A stretch of 64,000 nucleotides of DNA from Solirubrobacter sp963798325 (GCA_963798325.1 CAWCSS010000008.1:1426001-1490000), one strand, 5' to 3'; counted from the stretch's first letter, positions 8,101-17,906 are shown. A program made the numbers and translations. The notes: generated by a model not told the origin, from the sequence alone.

Positions 8101-8130
8101 TTGACAAACGGAACGTCAATTCCGTATCTT
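8101..8130 (+). promoter_or_regulatory. Exporter promoter with embedded TetR-type operator
   Basis: TTGACA (8101-8106) and TATCTT (8125-8130), separated by 18 bp, form a convincing promoter for the exporter. Between and overlapping them is the inverted repeat ACGGAA-N6-TTCCGT (8108-8125). A repressor bound there would block RNA polymerase directly. The TetR gene starts 24 bp upstream on the other strand. Confidence 0.75.
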
Positions 8131-8181
8131 CAGAAACGAAACCGGAACTCCATCTCCATTTCCTCCCCAGGGGTCACCTGT

Positions 8182-9621
8182 ATGTCTACAACCACCGACC
8201 GGCGCTGGTTGGCGCTGGCACTTCTCGCCGCGGCGCAGTTCGTCGTGGTGCTCGACGCGTCGATCGTCAACGTCGCGTTGCCGAGCATCGGCTCGGCGCT
8301 GCACTTCTCCCAAGACAATCTTTCGTGGGTCGTCAACGCCTACACGCTCACCTTCGGCGGCTTCCTGCTGCTCGGCGGGCGGATGGCCGACCTGCTCGGG
8401 CGCCGAAGAATGTTCATGATCGGCCTCGTCCTCTTCGCCGGCGCGTCATTGGCCGGCGGGCTCGCCCAGTCCGACGTGTGGCTGATCGTCGCCCGCGCCG
8501 TCCAGGGTCTCGGCGCCGCGCTGCTTTCCCCAGCAGCGCTTTCCCTCATCACCACGATCTTCGCCGAAGGCGCCGAGCGCAACAAGGCGTTGGGTGTGTG
8601 GGGTGCAGTCGCCGGGTCCGGCGGCGCGGCGGGCGTGCTCCTCGGCGGCATGCTGACCGAGTGGGCCGGCTGGGAATGGGTCCTCTACGTCAACGTGCCG
8701 ATCGGCGTCATCGCCGCGCTGCTCGCGCCGCGCCTGCTGCCCGAGTCGCGCAACGAGGGCGCCCGCCACTTCGACATCGCCGGCGCCGTGACCATCACCG
8801 CCGGTCTGTCACTGCTCGTCTACTCGCTCGTGAACGCCAACTCGGCGGGCTGGGGCTCGGCGGAGACGCTGATCCTGGTCGGGATGGCCGTGCTGCTGAT
8901 CGGTTCCTTCGTGATCATCGAGCTCAACACCCGCGCGCCGCTGGTCCCGTTCCCGGGCATCTTCCGCGTCCGCTCGATCCGCGGCATCAACATCGTCGGG
9001 CTGCTGATCGCGATGTCGCTGTTCTCGATGTTCTTCTTCATCTCGCTCTACATGCAGCAGGTGCTGGGCTTCGACGCGCTCAAGACCGGCTTCGCCTACC
9101 TGCCGCTGGCGGGCGGCATCATCGTGTCCGCCGGCATCGCCTCGACGCTGGTCACGCGCCTGGGCGTCAAGCCGGTGCTGATCCTGGGCCTGGTGCTGAC
9201 CGCGATCGGCCTGGCGTGGTTCTCGCAGATCTCGGTCGACGGCAGCTACGTCGGTGACGTGCTCTTCCCCGCGATCATCTCCTCGCTCGGGCTCGGGTTC
9301 TCGTTCGTGCCGATGACGATCGCCGCGGTGGCGGGCGTCGACCAGCACGAGGCGGGCCTGGCGTCGGGCATGATCAACACCTCTCAGCAGGTGGGTGGCG
9401 CGCTCGGCCTGGCGATTCTGGCCGCGGTCGCCAACTCCCGGCGCGATTCGCTGCTGGAGGCCGGGTCCGCGCTCCCCAACGCGATGACCGAGGGCTTCCA
9501 GACCGCGCTGATGGTCGGCGCCGGGTTCGCCGTGCTGGGTGCCCTGCTGGCCTACCTGCTCGTCGACGGCCGCGTCGTCGAGGAGAGCGTCAACGGGGAT
9601 CTGGTCCCCGCCGCGAGCTGA
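8182..9621 (+). CDS. DHA2-family (EmrB/QacA-like) drug:H+ antiporter
   Basis: This 479-residue major facilitator of the 14-helix DHA2 group has ALLAAAQFVVVLDASIVNVA in helix 1 (motif D1), GGRMADLLGRRR (motif A) and a glycine-rich motif C-like stretch WGAVAGSGGAAGVLLGG in helix 5. It probably exports hydrophobic drugs or metabolites with proton antiport. ATG 8182 has AGGGG about 7 nt upstream. The frame opens at 8101, but that is the promoter -35 box. It is regulated by the divergent TetR protein. Its 3' end overlaps the convergent kinase gene by 32 bp. Confidence 0.92.
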   Translation: MSTTTDRRWLALALLAAAQFVVVLDASIVNVALPSIGSALHFSQDNLSWVVNAYTLTFGGFLLLGGRMADLLGRRRMFMIGLVLFAGASLAGGLAQSDVWLIVARAVQGLGAALLSPAALSLITTIFAEGAERNKALGVWGAVAGSGGAAGVLLGGMLTEWAGWEWVLYVNVPIGVIAALLAPRLLPESRNEGARHFDIAGAVTITAGLSLLVYSLVNANSAGWGSAETLILVGMAVLLIGSFVIIELNTRAPLVPFPGIFRVRSIRGINIVGLLIAMSLFSMFFFISLYMQQVLGFDALKTGFAYLPLAGGIIVSAGIASTLVTRLGVKPVLILGLVLTAIGLAWFSQISVDGSYVGDVLFPAIISSLGLGFSFVPMTIAAVAGVDQHEAGLASGMINTSQQVGGALGLAILAAVANSRRDSLLEAGSALPNAMTEGFQTALMVGAGFAVLGALLAYLLVDGRVVEESVNGDLVPAAS

Positions 9622-10384
9622 AGGCTCGCCAGACGGAGATCTGGAGCCGCCGCGCCTCGACCCACAGTCTCAGCTCCCCTGGGTCGAGGCGCAGGCCGGC
9701 GGCGTCGTACGCGGCCCGCTGGCGCTCGGCGCCGTGGCGGCCGGCGATCAGGCAGGCGGCGTCCCAGCCGACCGGCCCGAGGCAGGTGTCCTCCCAGTCG
9801 TTCCAGCGCCCGCCCAGGACGTTGTTGAGGTGCGCGTCGCCGTGCAGTGGCTGGATCGGTGAGCGCAGCTCGGCGAGCAGCGGCATGACCTCCTCGAAGC
9901 GCCGCTGCAGGTCCATCGCCGCTTCGAGCTCGATCACGCCCTCGGCGGCCAGGCGGGCGAGCATCGCCTCCGCCTCGGTCAGCCCGCCGAGGACGGGAAG
10001 CGAGCCCTGAAAGCCGCGCAGCGCCTCGTGGCACTCGTGGAGCGCGGCGCCGGCGGTGGCCGGGTCGGTCTCGCCCTCCGCGTAGGACCAGAAGCTCAGC
10101 ACGCGCCCGTTGTGCAGGTGCGGGCCGGGATCGAGCTCCTCGCTCGGGCCGACCACAGGCGCTCCCGCTCGCGCGAGGAACCCGGCGACGGCGAGCTCGC
10201 GCTCCTGCCAGTCGGTGCCCGGCCGGACCCGGCGGATCGTCCCGGCGACGCGCGCGACGACCGGCGCCGGTCGCAGGTGGACGAGGACGTTGAGCTGATC
10301 GCGCAGGATGGCGGGGTCGGTGGAGCGCAGCCCGTGGGCCGCGGCCACCGCGACGGCCGCCTCTAACGCGTCGCGGTCTTCCAC
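9590..10384 (-). CDS. Aminoglycoside-phosphotransferase-fold kinase (APH family)
   Basis: The 264-residue product has the APH/choline-kinase fold: the catalytic loop PLHGDAHLNNVLG (Brenner motif HxDxxxxN) and the metal-binding D in DWEDTCLGPVGWDAACL. Such proteins phosphorylate small alcohols, sugars or antibiotics. The substrate here is unknown and resistance should not be assumed. I start it at GTG 10384 (alternatively GTG 10390), inside the last codons of the upstream DoxX gene, giving a translationally coupled overlap. The longer upstream frame is antisense noise. The 3' end overlaps the exporter gene convergently. Confidence 0.8.
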   Translation of the reverse strand: MEDRDALEAAVAVAAAHGLRSTDPAILRDQLNVLVHLRPAPVVARVAGTIRRVRPGTDWQERELAVAGFLARAGAPVVGPSEELDPGPHLHNGRVLSFWSYAEGETDPATAGAALHECHEALRGFQGSLPVLGGLTEAEAMLARLAAEGVIELEAAMDLQRRFEEVMPLLAELRSPIQPLHGDAHLNNVLGGRWNDWEDTCLGPVGWDAACLIAGRHGAERQRAAYDAAGLRLDPGELRLWVEARRLQISVWRAFSSRRGPDPR

Positions 10385-10707
10385 ACCCACGCGATCATCG
10401 CGCCCTGGAGTGGGAGGCGCGCCCACAGCGCGGGTTCTGGGAACTGCTTGAAGCGCTCCGCGTGCACCGCCATCTCCACGTTGGCGGGGAAGACGGCGAG
10501 GAGCGTGGCGATCAGCCACCAGCCGGCGTTGCGGCGGGTGCGCGGGTGCATCACGCCCAATCCGCCGGCGATCTCGGCCACGCCGCTGGCGTAGACGAGT
10601 TCGCGGTGGGCCGGCAGGTAGCGCGGCATGATCGCCTCGTACACCCTCGGCTTGAGGAAGTGCAGGACTCCGGTGGCGACGAACAACGTGCCGAGGACGC
10701 GGGGCAT
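10363..10707 (-). CDS. DoxX-family membrane protein
   Basis: This 114-residue membrane protein has four predicted helices (LGTLFVATGVLHFL, YASGVAEIAGGLGVM, WWLIATLLAVFPANVEMAV, LQGAMIAWVWKTATR) and is typical of the DoxX/MauE-like family, small redox-associated membrane proteins with poorly known roles. ATG 10707 lacks a Shine-Dalgarno. CATACT (10720-10715) lies 7 nt upstream as a -10 candidate, so it may be leaderless. The start codon and that box are both inside a 13-bp-arm inverted repeat. The APH-fold kinase gene follows with overlapping codons. Confidence 0.8.
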   Translation of the reverse strand: MPRVLGTLFVATGVLHFLKPRVYEAIMPRYLPAHRELVYASGVAEIAGGLGVMHPRTRRNAGWWLIATLLAVFPANVEMAVHAERFKQFPEPALWARLPLQGAMIAWVWKTATR

Positions 10708-10728
10708 ACGTGTGAGTATGCCCCGCGT
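10697..10728. promoter_or_regulatory. Large inverted repeat covering the DoxX start codon
   Basis: ACGCGGGGCATAC (10697-10709) and GTATGCCCCGCGT (10716-10728) are perfect 13-bp arms around GTGTGA. On the minus strand the repeat contains the -10-like CATACT and the ATG. It may be an operator, an RNA stem that hides the start codon, or the terminator of the propeller gene ending at 10736. The arm length makes chance unlikely. Confidence 0.7.
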
Positions 10729-10735
10729 TTGTTGA

Positions 10736-12940
10736 TTACCGGACCGTGACGTGCAGCACGGAGGACCCGGCGCCGCGGCGGCCCGAGTCACCCGCCCAGC
10801 GCGCGACGAACTCGGCGCTGCCCGAGACCTTGAACGCCGCGGTGAAGCGCCCGCCGTTCGCGCCGGCGGTCACGACCTGCTCACTCCAGCCGGTCGAGCC
10901 GACCGAGCGGGCGGAGACGACGATCGGCTCGCCGCCCTGCGCGCCCTTCAGCGCGCCGTTGACGGTGATCTTGCGCTTGGCCTTCTTGAACGCCTTCTTG
11001 GTGAGCTTCTTCTTCTCGGCGGTGAGGCTCAGCGTGGTCTCGCTGCCGGCGTCGCCGCCGGTCGGCGTGGTGAACAGGCTGCGCCACACGCCGTTGCCCG
11101 CGGCGGGCGTCGAGGTCAGCGCGTAGGAGCGGATCGAGGTCGGGCTGATCACGCCCTCGGTCCCGGCGAACGAGCCGGAGGCGATCCGCTGCGCACGCCA
11201 GTGCTTGCCGCCGTCGCTGGTGCGCTGGACGTAGGCGACGCCCTGATCGGCGGGCCACGAGCGCAGGGTCAGCGACCCGGAGGACGCGCTGCCGAACGCG
11301 AGTGAGAGGCCCTGGTCGGTGCCGACCGCCGCCAGTTCGGTCCACTTCTTGCCGCCGTTGGTGGTGCGCCACACGCGGCCCTTGGTGTCGAGCACGTAGC
11401 CGTCCTTGGCGGTCGTCATCTCGAGGTCGCTGAGCTTCTGCTTCTTCGGGCCCTTGACCGTCGACCACTTCTTGCCCGCGTTGGTGGTCCGCACGATCGT
11501 GGTCGAGCCGTAGGCGAAGATCGCCGAGCCGGCGCGGTCGAAGTGGCTGACCTTCGCCGTCTTGACGGCATCGAAGGCGCCGCCGCCGGAGGCGCGGCGG
11601 ATGGCGCTCGGGCCGGCCAGCAGCACGGTGTCACCGCTGGTGATCACGGCCAGCGGCGCGCTGGTCGTGCCGGGGTCGATCGGCTGCCAGCTCGCGCCGC
11701 CGTTGGCGGTGCGGAACAGGCCGCCGCGGACGTCGAGCGCGTAGCCGTCGTCCGGGGTGGAGAAGCTCGTGTCGCGCATGTCGGACGAGGTGGCGACGTT
11801 GATCGCCTTCCAGGTCACGCCGTTGTCGGTCGTGCGCGCGAGCTGGCCGCGGGCGCCGAGGGCGAGCGCGATGTTCGGCGCCGGGCCGAGCCGCAGGCCG
11901 AACTGGAAGGAGCCCGCGATGTCGCCGCCGATCGGCGTGTAGTTGACGCCGCCGTCGTTGGAGACCGCGGTCGCGCCACCGGAGCCGACGGCCACCGCGC
12001 GCGCCGGGTTGGCATAGCCCGCGGCGAACAGCGGCGCGGTGCTGGCCGTGATCGGCGTCGAAGCTGTCGCCGCCGTCCGCGGTCCGCAGCAGCCGGTCGC
12101 CCTTGTCGGTGGTCAGCAGGCAGAGGTCGAGCGTCGCGCAGCTGATGCCGGTGATGTTCCCGGCGGCGCCCGCGGCGCGGGTCGTCCACGTCTGCCCGGA
12201 GTCGTTGGTCCGCAGCAGCGTGCCCGGGCCGAAGGCGTAGAACGTGTTGCCGTCGATCACCTTCAGGCGCTGGACGTTGCCGGGGGCGACGTCGGGCTCG
12301 GGCGTCCACGACGCGCCGCCGTCGGTGGTACGGAAGGCGACGTTGCCGCCGGCGAGGAAGACGACGCCGGCGTCGGCGCTGGTGAAGATCGCGTCGGCGG
12401 GGACCGCCTGGCCGCCGCCGGAGCTCTGCGCGCGTGCCCGGGATCGCGGTCACGCGGCTGAACGTCTGGCCCTTGTCGTTGGTGCGCAGGACGTTGCCGT
12501 TGCGCAGGAAGCAGGTAACCCGTGTCGGGGTCGACGAAGTACGACGCGACGACCGGTTCGGGGCAGTTGATCTCGGTCAGCACGTACATCTTCGTGAACG
12601 TCCTGCCGCCGTCGTCGGAGCGGCGCACGACGCAGCCGCCGCCGCCGAGCACGATCACCGTGTCCGGGGTGACGGCCTGGATGCGGGTGAGGTCGAGCGA
12701 GGTGCCGGTGGCCAGGCCGGTCCAGGTCGCGCCGCCGTCGTCGGTGCGCAGCGCGGTGCCGTCGTCACCGATCGCGTAGCCGCGGCCCTGGACGAAGTCC
12801 ATCGCCCGGATCGTGTTGCCCTGCGGTGTCGGATTGCCCCACTGCCAGCCGGATTGGCTGACCTGCACGGCGGCGTCGGCCGAGCAGGCGCAGGCGAGAC
12901 TGAGGGCAGCAAAGATGCCCAGGAAGGCCCTGATATTCAC
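10736..12940 (-). pseudogene. Secreted YCF48/BNR-type beta-propeller protein, frameshifted
   Basis: This is a large exported repeat protein. GTG 12940 has AAGGAGA 6 nt upstream and opens a signal peptide (NIRAFLGIFAALSLACACSADA). The rest repeats the motif 'VxRTxDGGxTW' (for example ALRTDDGGATWTGL, LLRTNDSGQTWTT, VWRTTNGGKKWTEL), typical of YCF48/sialidase-like propellers. A C-terminal Ig-like domain ends in SAEFVARWAGDS and HVTVR. The frame changes near 12505, 12425 and 12060, each explicable by one extra base. Corrected, it is about 733 residues. The function is unknown; extracellular binding or scaffolding is likely. It is last in the ABC/metallophosphoesterase operon. It is typed pseudogene only because it is broken as given. 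Confidence 0.75.
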
Positions 12941-12987
12941 GCACGTCTCCTTCGTGCCGGGAGTTGCTTGATAAACGCGGACCGGCG

Positions 12988-14398
12988 CTAGGTGTTGCGC
13001 GTAATGAACAGCCGAACGTTGCGATCTTCGCGTGATCCTGCGAAGTCCTGCGGTCGGCCGCCCTGCGCGTCGAGGTAGGCGTAGCTCGCGTGAGATGCCC
13101 GCCAGGCCCTTGCCGTCGTGGTCGACCATCCAGGTCTCCAGCGCGACGCCGGTGTCCGTCGCCTTGAGGCGGAACATGCGCGCCTTGCTGGGGAAAGTCG
13201 GCGAGGCTGCTGGTCGAGATCAGCCAGTAGCGGTGGTGCTGGGCGATCCGGTTCTTGTGCGTGTTGCCGGAGATCGAGGCGACCACGTTGGGGTGGCGGT
13301 CGAGGATCTGCAGCGCTTCGGGGGTCAGCGCGTTGTGGGAGAACACGACGACCCAGCGGTCGGTGGTCAGTTCCCGGTCGAGCTGTGTCAGCTGCCTGCG
13401 GGGAGATGCTCGCCTGGCACGTGCCCTCGCGGTTGACGGTGTCGACCAGGACGGCGTTCAGCTTGGGCCCGAGGCGACCGTGGGCGGCGGCTTGAGCTCC
13501 TCGCTCGGGGGTGATGAAGCGGCGGTTCGGGTCGGCGGGTGTGGGCACGCTGTCGCTGGTCGCGCTCGAGCACGCGCTGGACGGCCTCGCGCGCGCTGGT
13601 CTCGTCGCGCGGGCACGCGCAGCAGGCGGCGGTCGAAGGCCTCGCACGAGCCGGTCGCCGGTGGCGATCGCGTTCAGCTGCGGCGTGGGCGGGACCTCGC
13701 CCTGCACGAGCACGTCGTGGTTGCCGACCATCGCGTAGAACGGGCTCTTCAGGCCTTCGGCCTTGAAGGGCCGTTGCGCTTGCGCGAGCGCGCCCGGGTG
13801 GGCGGGGGCGTCGAAGTCGGGGCGGAAGTAGAAGGGATCGGCCTGGTCGGGCGCCTGCACGCCGTCGTAGCCGGGCTTGCCCGCTGTCGGGGTCGACCTC
13901 GCCGCCCTTCAACACGGCCTGTGCCAGGTCGAGCTCATTGCGCTGCGCGTTGTCGGTGACGTCGCCGGTGATGAACACCGCCTGGGGCCTCTGCGTGTTC
14001 AGCGCCCGCACGGCGGCGTCGAGCGTCTGCGTGGAGAACGCCTCCTGCGGCCGGAAGGTCGACGTGAACGGCGGCCCGAGCCGATCCATGAACGGCACCC
14101 GCGCGGGCGACTCCTCGTCGCGCACATGCGTGTCCGTGAGCTGTCCGAACGTGGCGAGGGTCTTGCCCAGTTCGGCCTTCGGGCCGCGATCGATGAGCGG
14201 CTCGCCGGGACCGGGCTCGAGGAAGCCGTCGCCGTCGTTGTCGACGAGCGTGGCGGTGAGGGTCGAGCCGCCTGATGTGGGTGCGGTGGCGGGCTCGCCG
14301 TCGCCGCCGCATGCCGCGAGGGCGAGGGCGAGGGCGGCGAGCGCCGCGGCTCCCGCCGCCGCGCCGCGGGCGCGGCTGGAGTCGTGGGTGCGGCTCAC
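12988..14398 (-). pseudogene. Metallophosphoesterase lipoprotein, heavily frameshifted
   Basis: This is a calcineurin-like phosphoesterase exported as a lipoprotein. GTG 14398 begins a signal peptide ending in ALALAACGG (lipobox). LATFGQLTDTHVRD gives the D-x-H metal motif, AVFITGDVTDNAQRN the GD motif, YAMVGNHDVLV the GNHD motif, and SISGNTHKNRI resembles the late GxxH motif. These fragments lie in all three frames with at least six shifts between 13880 and 13090. The C-terminus ends in NVRLFITRNT (TAG 12990-12988). It resembles the actinobacterial TIGR03767-type group. GTGA overlaps the permease stop. Either many sequence errors or genuine decay could explain the state. Confidence 0.75.
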
Positions 14399-16694
14399 TC
14401 TTCCCTCAACCCCGCGATGATCGGCTCGCGCATGACCCGGCGGGCGACCAGCGCGGTCGCGAGCACGGACAGCGCGAGCAGGCCGCCCGTCACCAGCGCG
14501 ACCTGCCCGAGCGTGGGCGAGAGCGGCAGCGACGCGAACCCCGCGGCCAGGCGCACGACGAGCGGGCCGAAGATCGCCAGTTCGAGGACGACGCCCAGGA
14601 TCGCCGCGGGGATCGCGACCGCGACCGCGGCGCCGGCCAGGACGAGGCCGACGGTGGTGCCGTCGGCGCCGCACGCGCGCAGCAGCGCGACCGCGCCGCG
14701 GCGCTCTCTCGCCGTGACGGTCAGCGCCTGCACGAGCGCGTACAGGCAGACCAGCCCGACCGCGAGGCCGACGCCGCGCAGCACCGCGGCGAGCACGGCG
14801 AGGAACGCGGCGTTGTCGGTCTGGGCGGCGCCGACCGGTTGCAGGCGCGCGCCGAGCTCGACCAGCTCGCGCGTGACCGTCGCGGGGTCGGCGCCCGGCT
14901 TGAGGCGCACGACGACCTGCGGGTTGAGGTCCGGCCGCGCCGCGAGCAGCCGCTCCGGCTGCACCCAAGCGATCCGGCCGTCGTTCTCGAGCGCGCGCAC
15001 GATGCCCGCGACGCGGAAGCGCACCTCGCCGCCGTCCGGGATCTGCGCGGCGAGGATCGAGCCGGGCCGCAACCCGAGCGCGTCCGCCATGCCCACGCCG
15101 ACCTCGACCTCGCTCGGCCCGCGGATGCGTCGCCCCTCGGCGAGCGGCGGCGCCTCGAACCGCGTGTGGTCGCCGTAGTAGGCGACCAGCCGGATCGGCT
15201 CGCCCGAGCCGGAACGAGTCCGCCGCGTCGATCGAGAACCGCTGCCCGACCGCGCCCACGCCCGGGAGCTCCTTCGCGCGCGGAACGAGGAACGGGTCGA
15301 GCGCGACCGCGAGCTGGTAGCGCTTGCCGACCGTGCCCGGGTCCTCGCGCAGGCGCTCGAGCAGCGAGGCCAGCGCGAGCATCAGCGTGACCACGCCGGC
15401 GCAGACGGCGATCGTCGCCACGGCGGCGATCCAGCGGCCCCGCGCGGCGGTGGAGAAGCGAGCGCCGAGCGCGAAGAGGGAGCCGCCCGGGGCGGCGGGC
15501 GAGCGTGCGGCCGGCTGCGCCCGCCGCGCCGCGGCCTCGCCACGGCCGCCACGCGCGCGGCGTGCGCGCCATGTCGCCGCCGCGCAGGATCTCGACCGGC
15601 GGGCGCCGCGCGGCGCGCCACGCCGGCCAGGTCGCCGCGCCGACGACGACCGCGGTCACGACCAGCAGCGCGAGCGCGAGCGGGCCGATCATCGCCGCAC
15701 CCGGCCCGAGCTCGTTCAGGGCGGCGAGCAGTTCCCCGGACGGGCGCGCGACGATCAGCGCGCCCAGCGCGATCCCGAGCGCCGCCGCGGGCACCGCGAC
15801 GAGAGCCGACTCCACCGCCTGCTGCGCCGCGATCCGGCCCGGGCCGAAGCCGAGCGCGCGCTGCACGCCGAAGCCCGTCAGTCGCCGCTGGACCTCGGCG
15901 TGCGCGCCCGCCGCGAGCATCGTGCCCGCCGCCACCAGCGCCACCAGCGAGAACGCGACGAGCAGCGAGATCACGATGCCGGCGGCCTGGGACAAGAGGA
16001 TCTCGACCCCGGTGCGGGTGATGAACTGCAGCTTCCCGAGCCCGAAGGTCACCGAGCGCGCCTGGGTCAGCGTGACGTCGGCCTTGGCGGGGTCGTTGAG
16101 CCACAGCAGCGCGACGTTCGGCCGCGGTCGTGAACCGCAGCTGCGCCCGCGTGATGTAGACCCGCGCCGCCTTCGCCAGCGGGTACGCGACGTTGTCCGG
16201 CGCGACCGCGATCCCGACGATCCGCAGGTCCCGGCGGTTGACGATGCGCAGGGTGTCGCCGACGTGCAGGTCCCACTCGTGCGCGAGGCCGCGCTCGATC
16301 ACGACGTCGCCTCGCCGGCCGTCGCGCAGGTCGCGGCCCTCGGTCACGACGTAGCCCCGGCGACCGGGCCACACCGCGGTCACCGCGCCCTTGCGCGTCC
16401 GGTGGCCGCGCGCGGCGAGGTCGGCGTTGAGGTACTCGGCGCGGTAGGCGCGGGCCTGGAGGTTGGGCAGGGCGGAGACGCGCGCGTCCACCTGCCGCCG
16501 CGGACTGCTCCGGGAAGCGGGCGATGATGTCCGGGAGGCCGGGCTGGTTCGCGGAGCGATCGAAGCCCGTCGCCAGCGAGTAGCCCGACGGTCACCGCGG
16601 TGCCCACCACCAGCGACGCCGCGAGCACGCCCAGCGCGGCGAGCAGCGTGCGCCCGCGGCGCGCGCGCAGGCCCGCGATGGCGTCGCGGATCAC
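14395..16694 (-). pseudogene. FtsX/MacB-like ABC permease, frameshifted
   Basis: This is the permease of a LolCE/MacB-type transporter with two FtsX domains, about 765 residues when repaired. GTG 16694 starts IRDAIAGLRARRGRTLLAAL (first helix). Later fragments include AGIVISLLVAFSLVALVAAG, then a second membrane block AAVLRGVGLAVGLVCLYALV and the end MREPIIAGLREE. The reading frame changes near 16570, 16510, 16125, 15500 and 15215. Such permeases use ATP to release or assemble envelope lipoproteins or extrude substrates. GTGA (16694-16691) overlaps the upstream ATPase stop, and the lipoprotein gene downstream overlaps similarly, so it is a coupled operon. Confidence 0.75.
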
Positions 16695-17356
16695 CGCAAC
16701 AGCCCGTCGTGGAGCGTCAACACGCGATCGGCGATGTCCGCGGCCGCGGTCTCGTGGGTGACCATGACACCGCGCGGCCGTCCTCGGCGCCGGCGCGCAG
16801 CAATCGCAGGACCTCGGCGCCGGCGCGCACGTCGAGGTTGCCGGTCGGTTCGTCGGCCAGCAGCACGTCCGGGTCGTTGACCAGCGCGCGAGCGATCGCG
16901 AAGCGCTGCTGCTCGCCGCCCGAGAGCTGGTGCGGGAGCGAGCCCGCGACCTCGCGCAGGCCGAGCCGGTCGATCAGCTCCTGCCCGCGCGCGGCGGCGT
17001 CCGGCCGCGCCCCGCGGACCCGCCCCGCCAGCAGCACGTTGGCCTCGCCGGAGAGCTCCGGCATCAGGTGAAAGAACTGGAAGACGAAGCCGATCCGCCG
17101 CCGGCGCAGCCGCGACAGCGCCCGCTCGCCGACGCCGGTCACCGGCTCGCCGGCGACCGTGATCGTGCCCGCGTCCGGCCGGTCGAGCCCGCCGATCAGG
17201 TGCAGCAGCGTCGATTTGCCGGTGCCGGAGCGGCCGAGGATCGCGACCACCTCGCCCGCGCTGGACGTGGATCCCGGCCCCGTCGAGCACCCGCCGCGCG
17301 GCGCGGCCTTCACCGAAGGACTTGACGAGCCCGGAGGCGGCGACGACGGCGGGCAT
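16691..17356 (-). CDS. LolD/MacB-type ABC ATPase, frameshifted
   Basis: This is the ATP-binding subunit for the FtsX-like permease. ATG 17356 gives PAVVAASGLVKSFGEG. Walker A is GRSGTGKST, the signature is LPHQLSGGEQQRFAIARAL and Walker B is DVLLADEPTGNLD. The end MVTHETAAADIADRVLTLHD carries the H-loop histidine. Two frame changes, near 17265 (before AGEVVAILG) and near 16770 (before MVTHE), interrupt it. Both look like single-base indels, because all catalytic motifs are conserved. Repaired length is about 220 residues, as expected. First gene of the minus-strand envelope operon. Confidence 0.8.
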   Translation of the reverse strand: MPAVVAASGLVKSFGEGRAARRVLDGAGIHVQRGRGGRDPRPLRHRQIDAAAPDRRARPAGRGHDHGRRRAGDRRRRAGAVAAAPAADRLRLPVLSPDAGALRRGQRAAGGAGPRGAAGRRRARAGADRPARPARGRGLAPAPALGRRAAALRDRSRAGQRPGRAAGRRTDRQPRRARRRRGPAIAARRRRGRPRGVMVTHETAAADIADRVLTLHDGLLR

Positions 17357-17397
17357 TGGACCCACCGTAGACCGGACCATAAAGCCCCGCTCAGGGC

Positions 17398-17451
17398 TTG
17401 ACACCGCGGCGTTCGTAAGTTTAGGCTAACGGTAAGTACAACTTACTTACG
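17398..17451 (+). promoter_or_regulatory. Promoter with nested GTAAGT/ACTTAC dyads
   Basis: TTGACA (17398-17403), 18 bp, then TAGGCT (17422-17427) form a promoter for the SRPBCC gene. Around the start point lie GTAAGT (17415-17420), GTAAGT (17432-17437) and ACTTAC (17441-17446). GTAAGT-ACA-ACTTAC is a tight dyad, and CGTAAG (17414-17419) also pairs with CTTACG (17446-17451). AT-rich nested dyads suggest a repressor site; SRPBCC genes are often paired with ArsR-type repressors, but none is seen here. Confidence 0.6.
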
Positions 17452-17462
17452 GAGGTGGAGTC

Positions 17463-17906
17463 ATGCAGGCGACGAGCCGTTCGTCGGGAAGTCACGGTCG
17501 AGGCCACGCCGGAGCGGGCGTTCGCGGTCTTCGCGGACGGCATCGACCGCTGGTGGCCGCGCGCAATACAGCATCGGCGAGGAGGAGCTCGACCGCCTCG
17601 TCGTCGAACCGACCCGGTGCGTTGGAGGTGGGTCAAGCAGGGCGGCGAGTGCGTCTGGGGCGGCGTGCTGGCCTATGAGCCCGGCCGCCGGCTCGTGCTC
17701 GAGTGGGGCATCGGCGGGGACTGGCAGCTCGACAGCGCCCGGAGCGAGATCGAGGTCACGTTCGAGGCGGCGGCACGGCACACGCGTCACGGTCGAGCAC
17801 CGCGGGCTGGAGCAGCCACACCGCCGCCGAGGCCCTCAGGGAGGGCATCGACGGCGATGGAGGGTGGGACGCGCTGCTGGCGGCTCTACTCGAGGCCGCG
17901 GTCTGA
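17463..17906 (+). CDS. SRPBCC (AHSA1-like) protein, frameshifted
   Basis: This is a small START/Bet v 1-fold protein of the AHSA1 (activator of Hsp90 ATPase-like) group. Recognisable pieces are VTVEATPERAFAVFADGIDRWW near the start, then GGVLAYEPGRRLVLEWGI, EIEVTFEAA and RVTVEHRG, with the C-terminus GGWDALLAALLEAAV. They lie in different frames, so at least three indels are needed. Repaired length is about 147 residues, normal for the family. ATG 17463 has GGAGG 7 nt upstream and a clear promoter with dyads. Such proteins bind hydrophobic ligands; the ligand is unknown. The 3' end overlaps the convergent msrB gene by about 20 bp. Confidence 0.7.

Noticed and set aside
9590..10384. Aminoglycoside resistance gene call for the APH-fold kinase
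   Set aside because: Only the general kinase motifs are seen; the fold covers many non-resistance kinases.
13388..15421. A permease-metallophosphoesterase fusion
   Set aside because: The join is an accident of frameshifts; the repaired genes overlap by GTGA and are separate.
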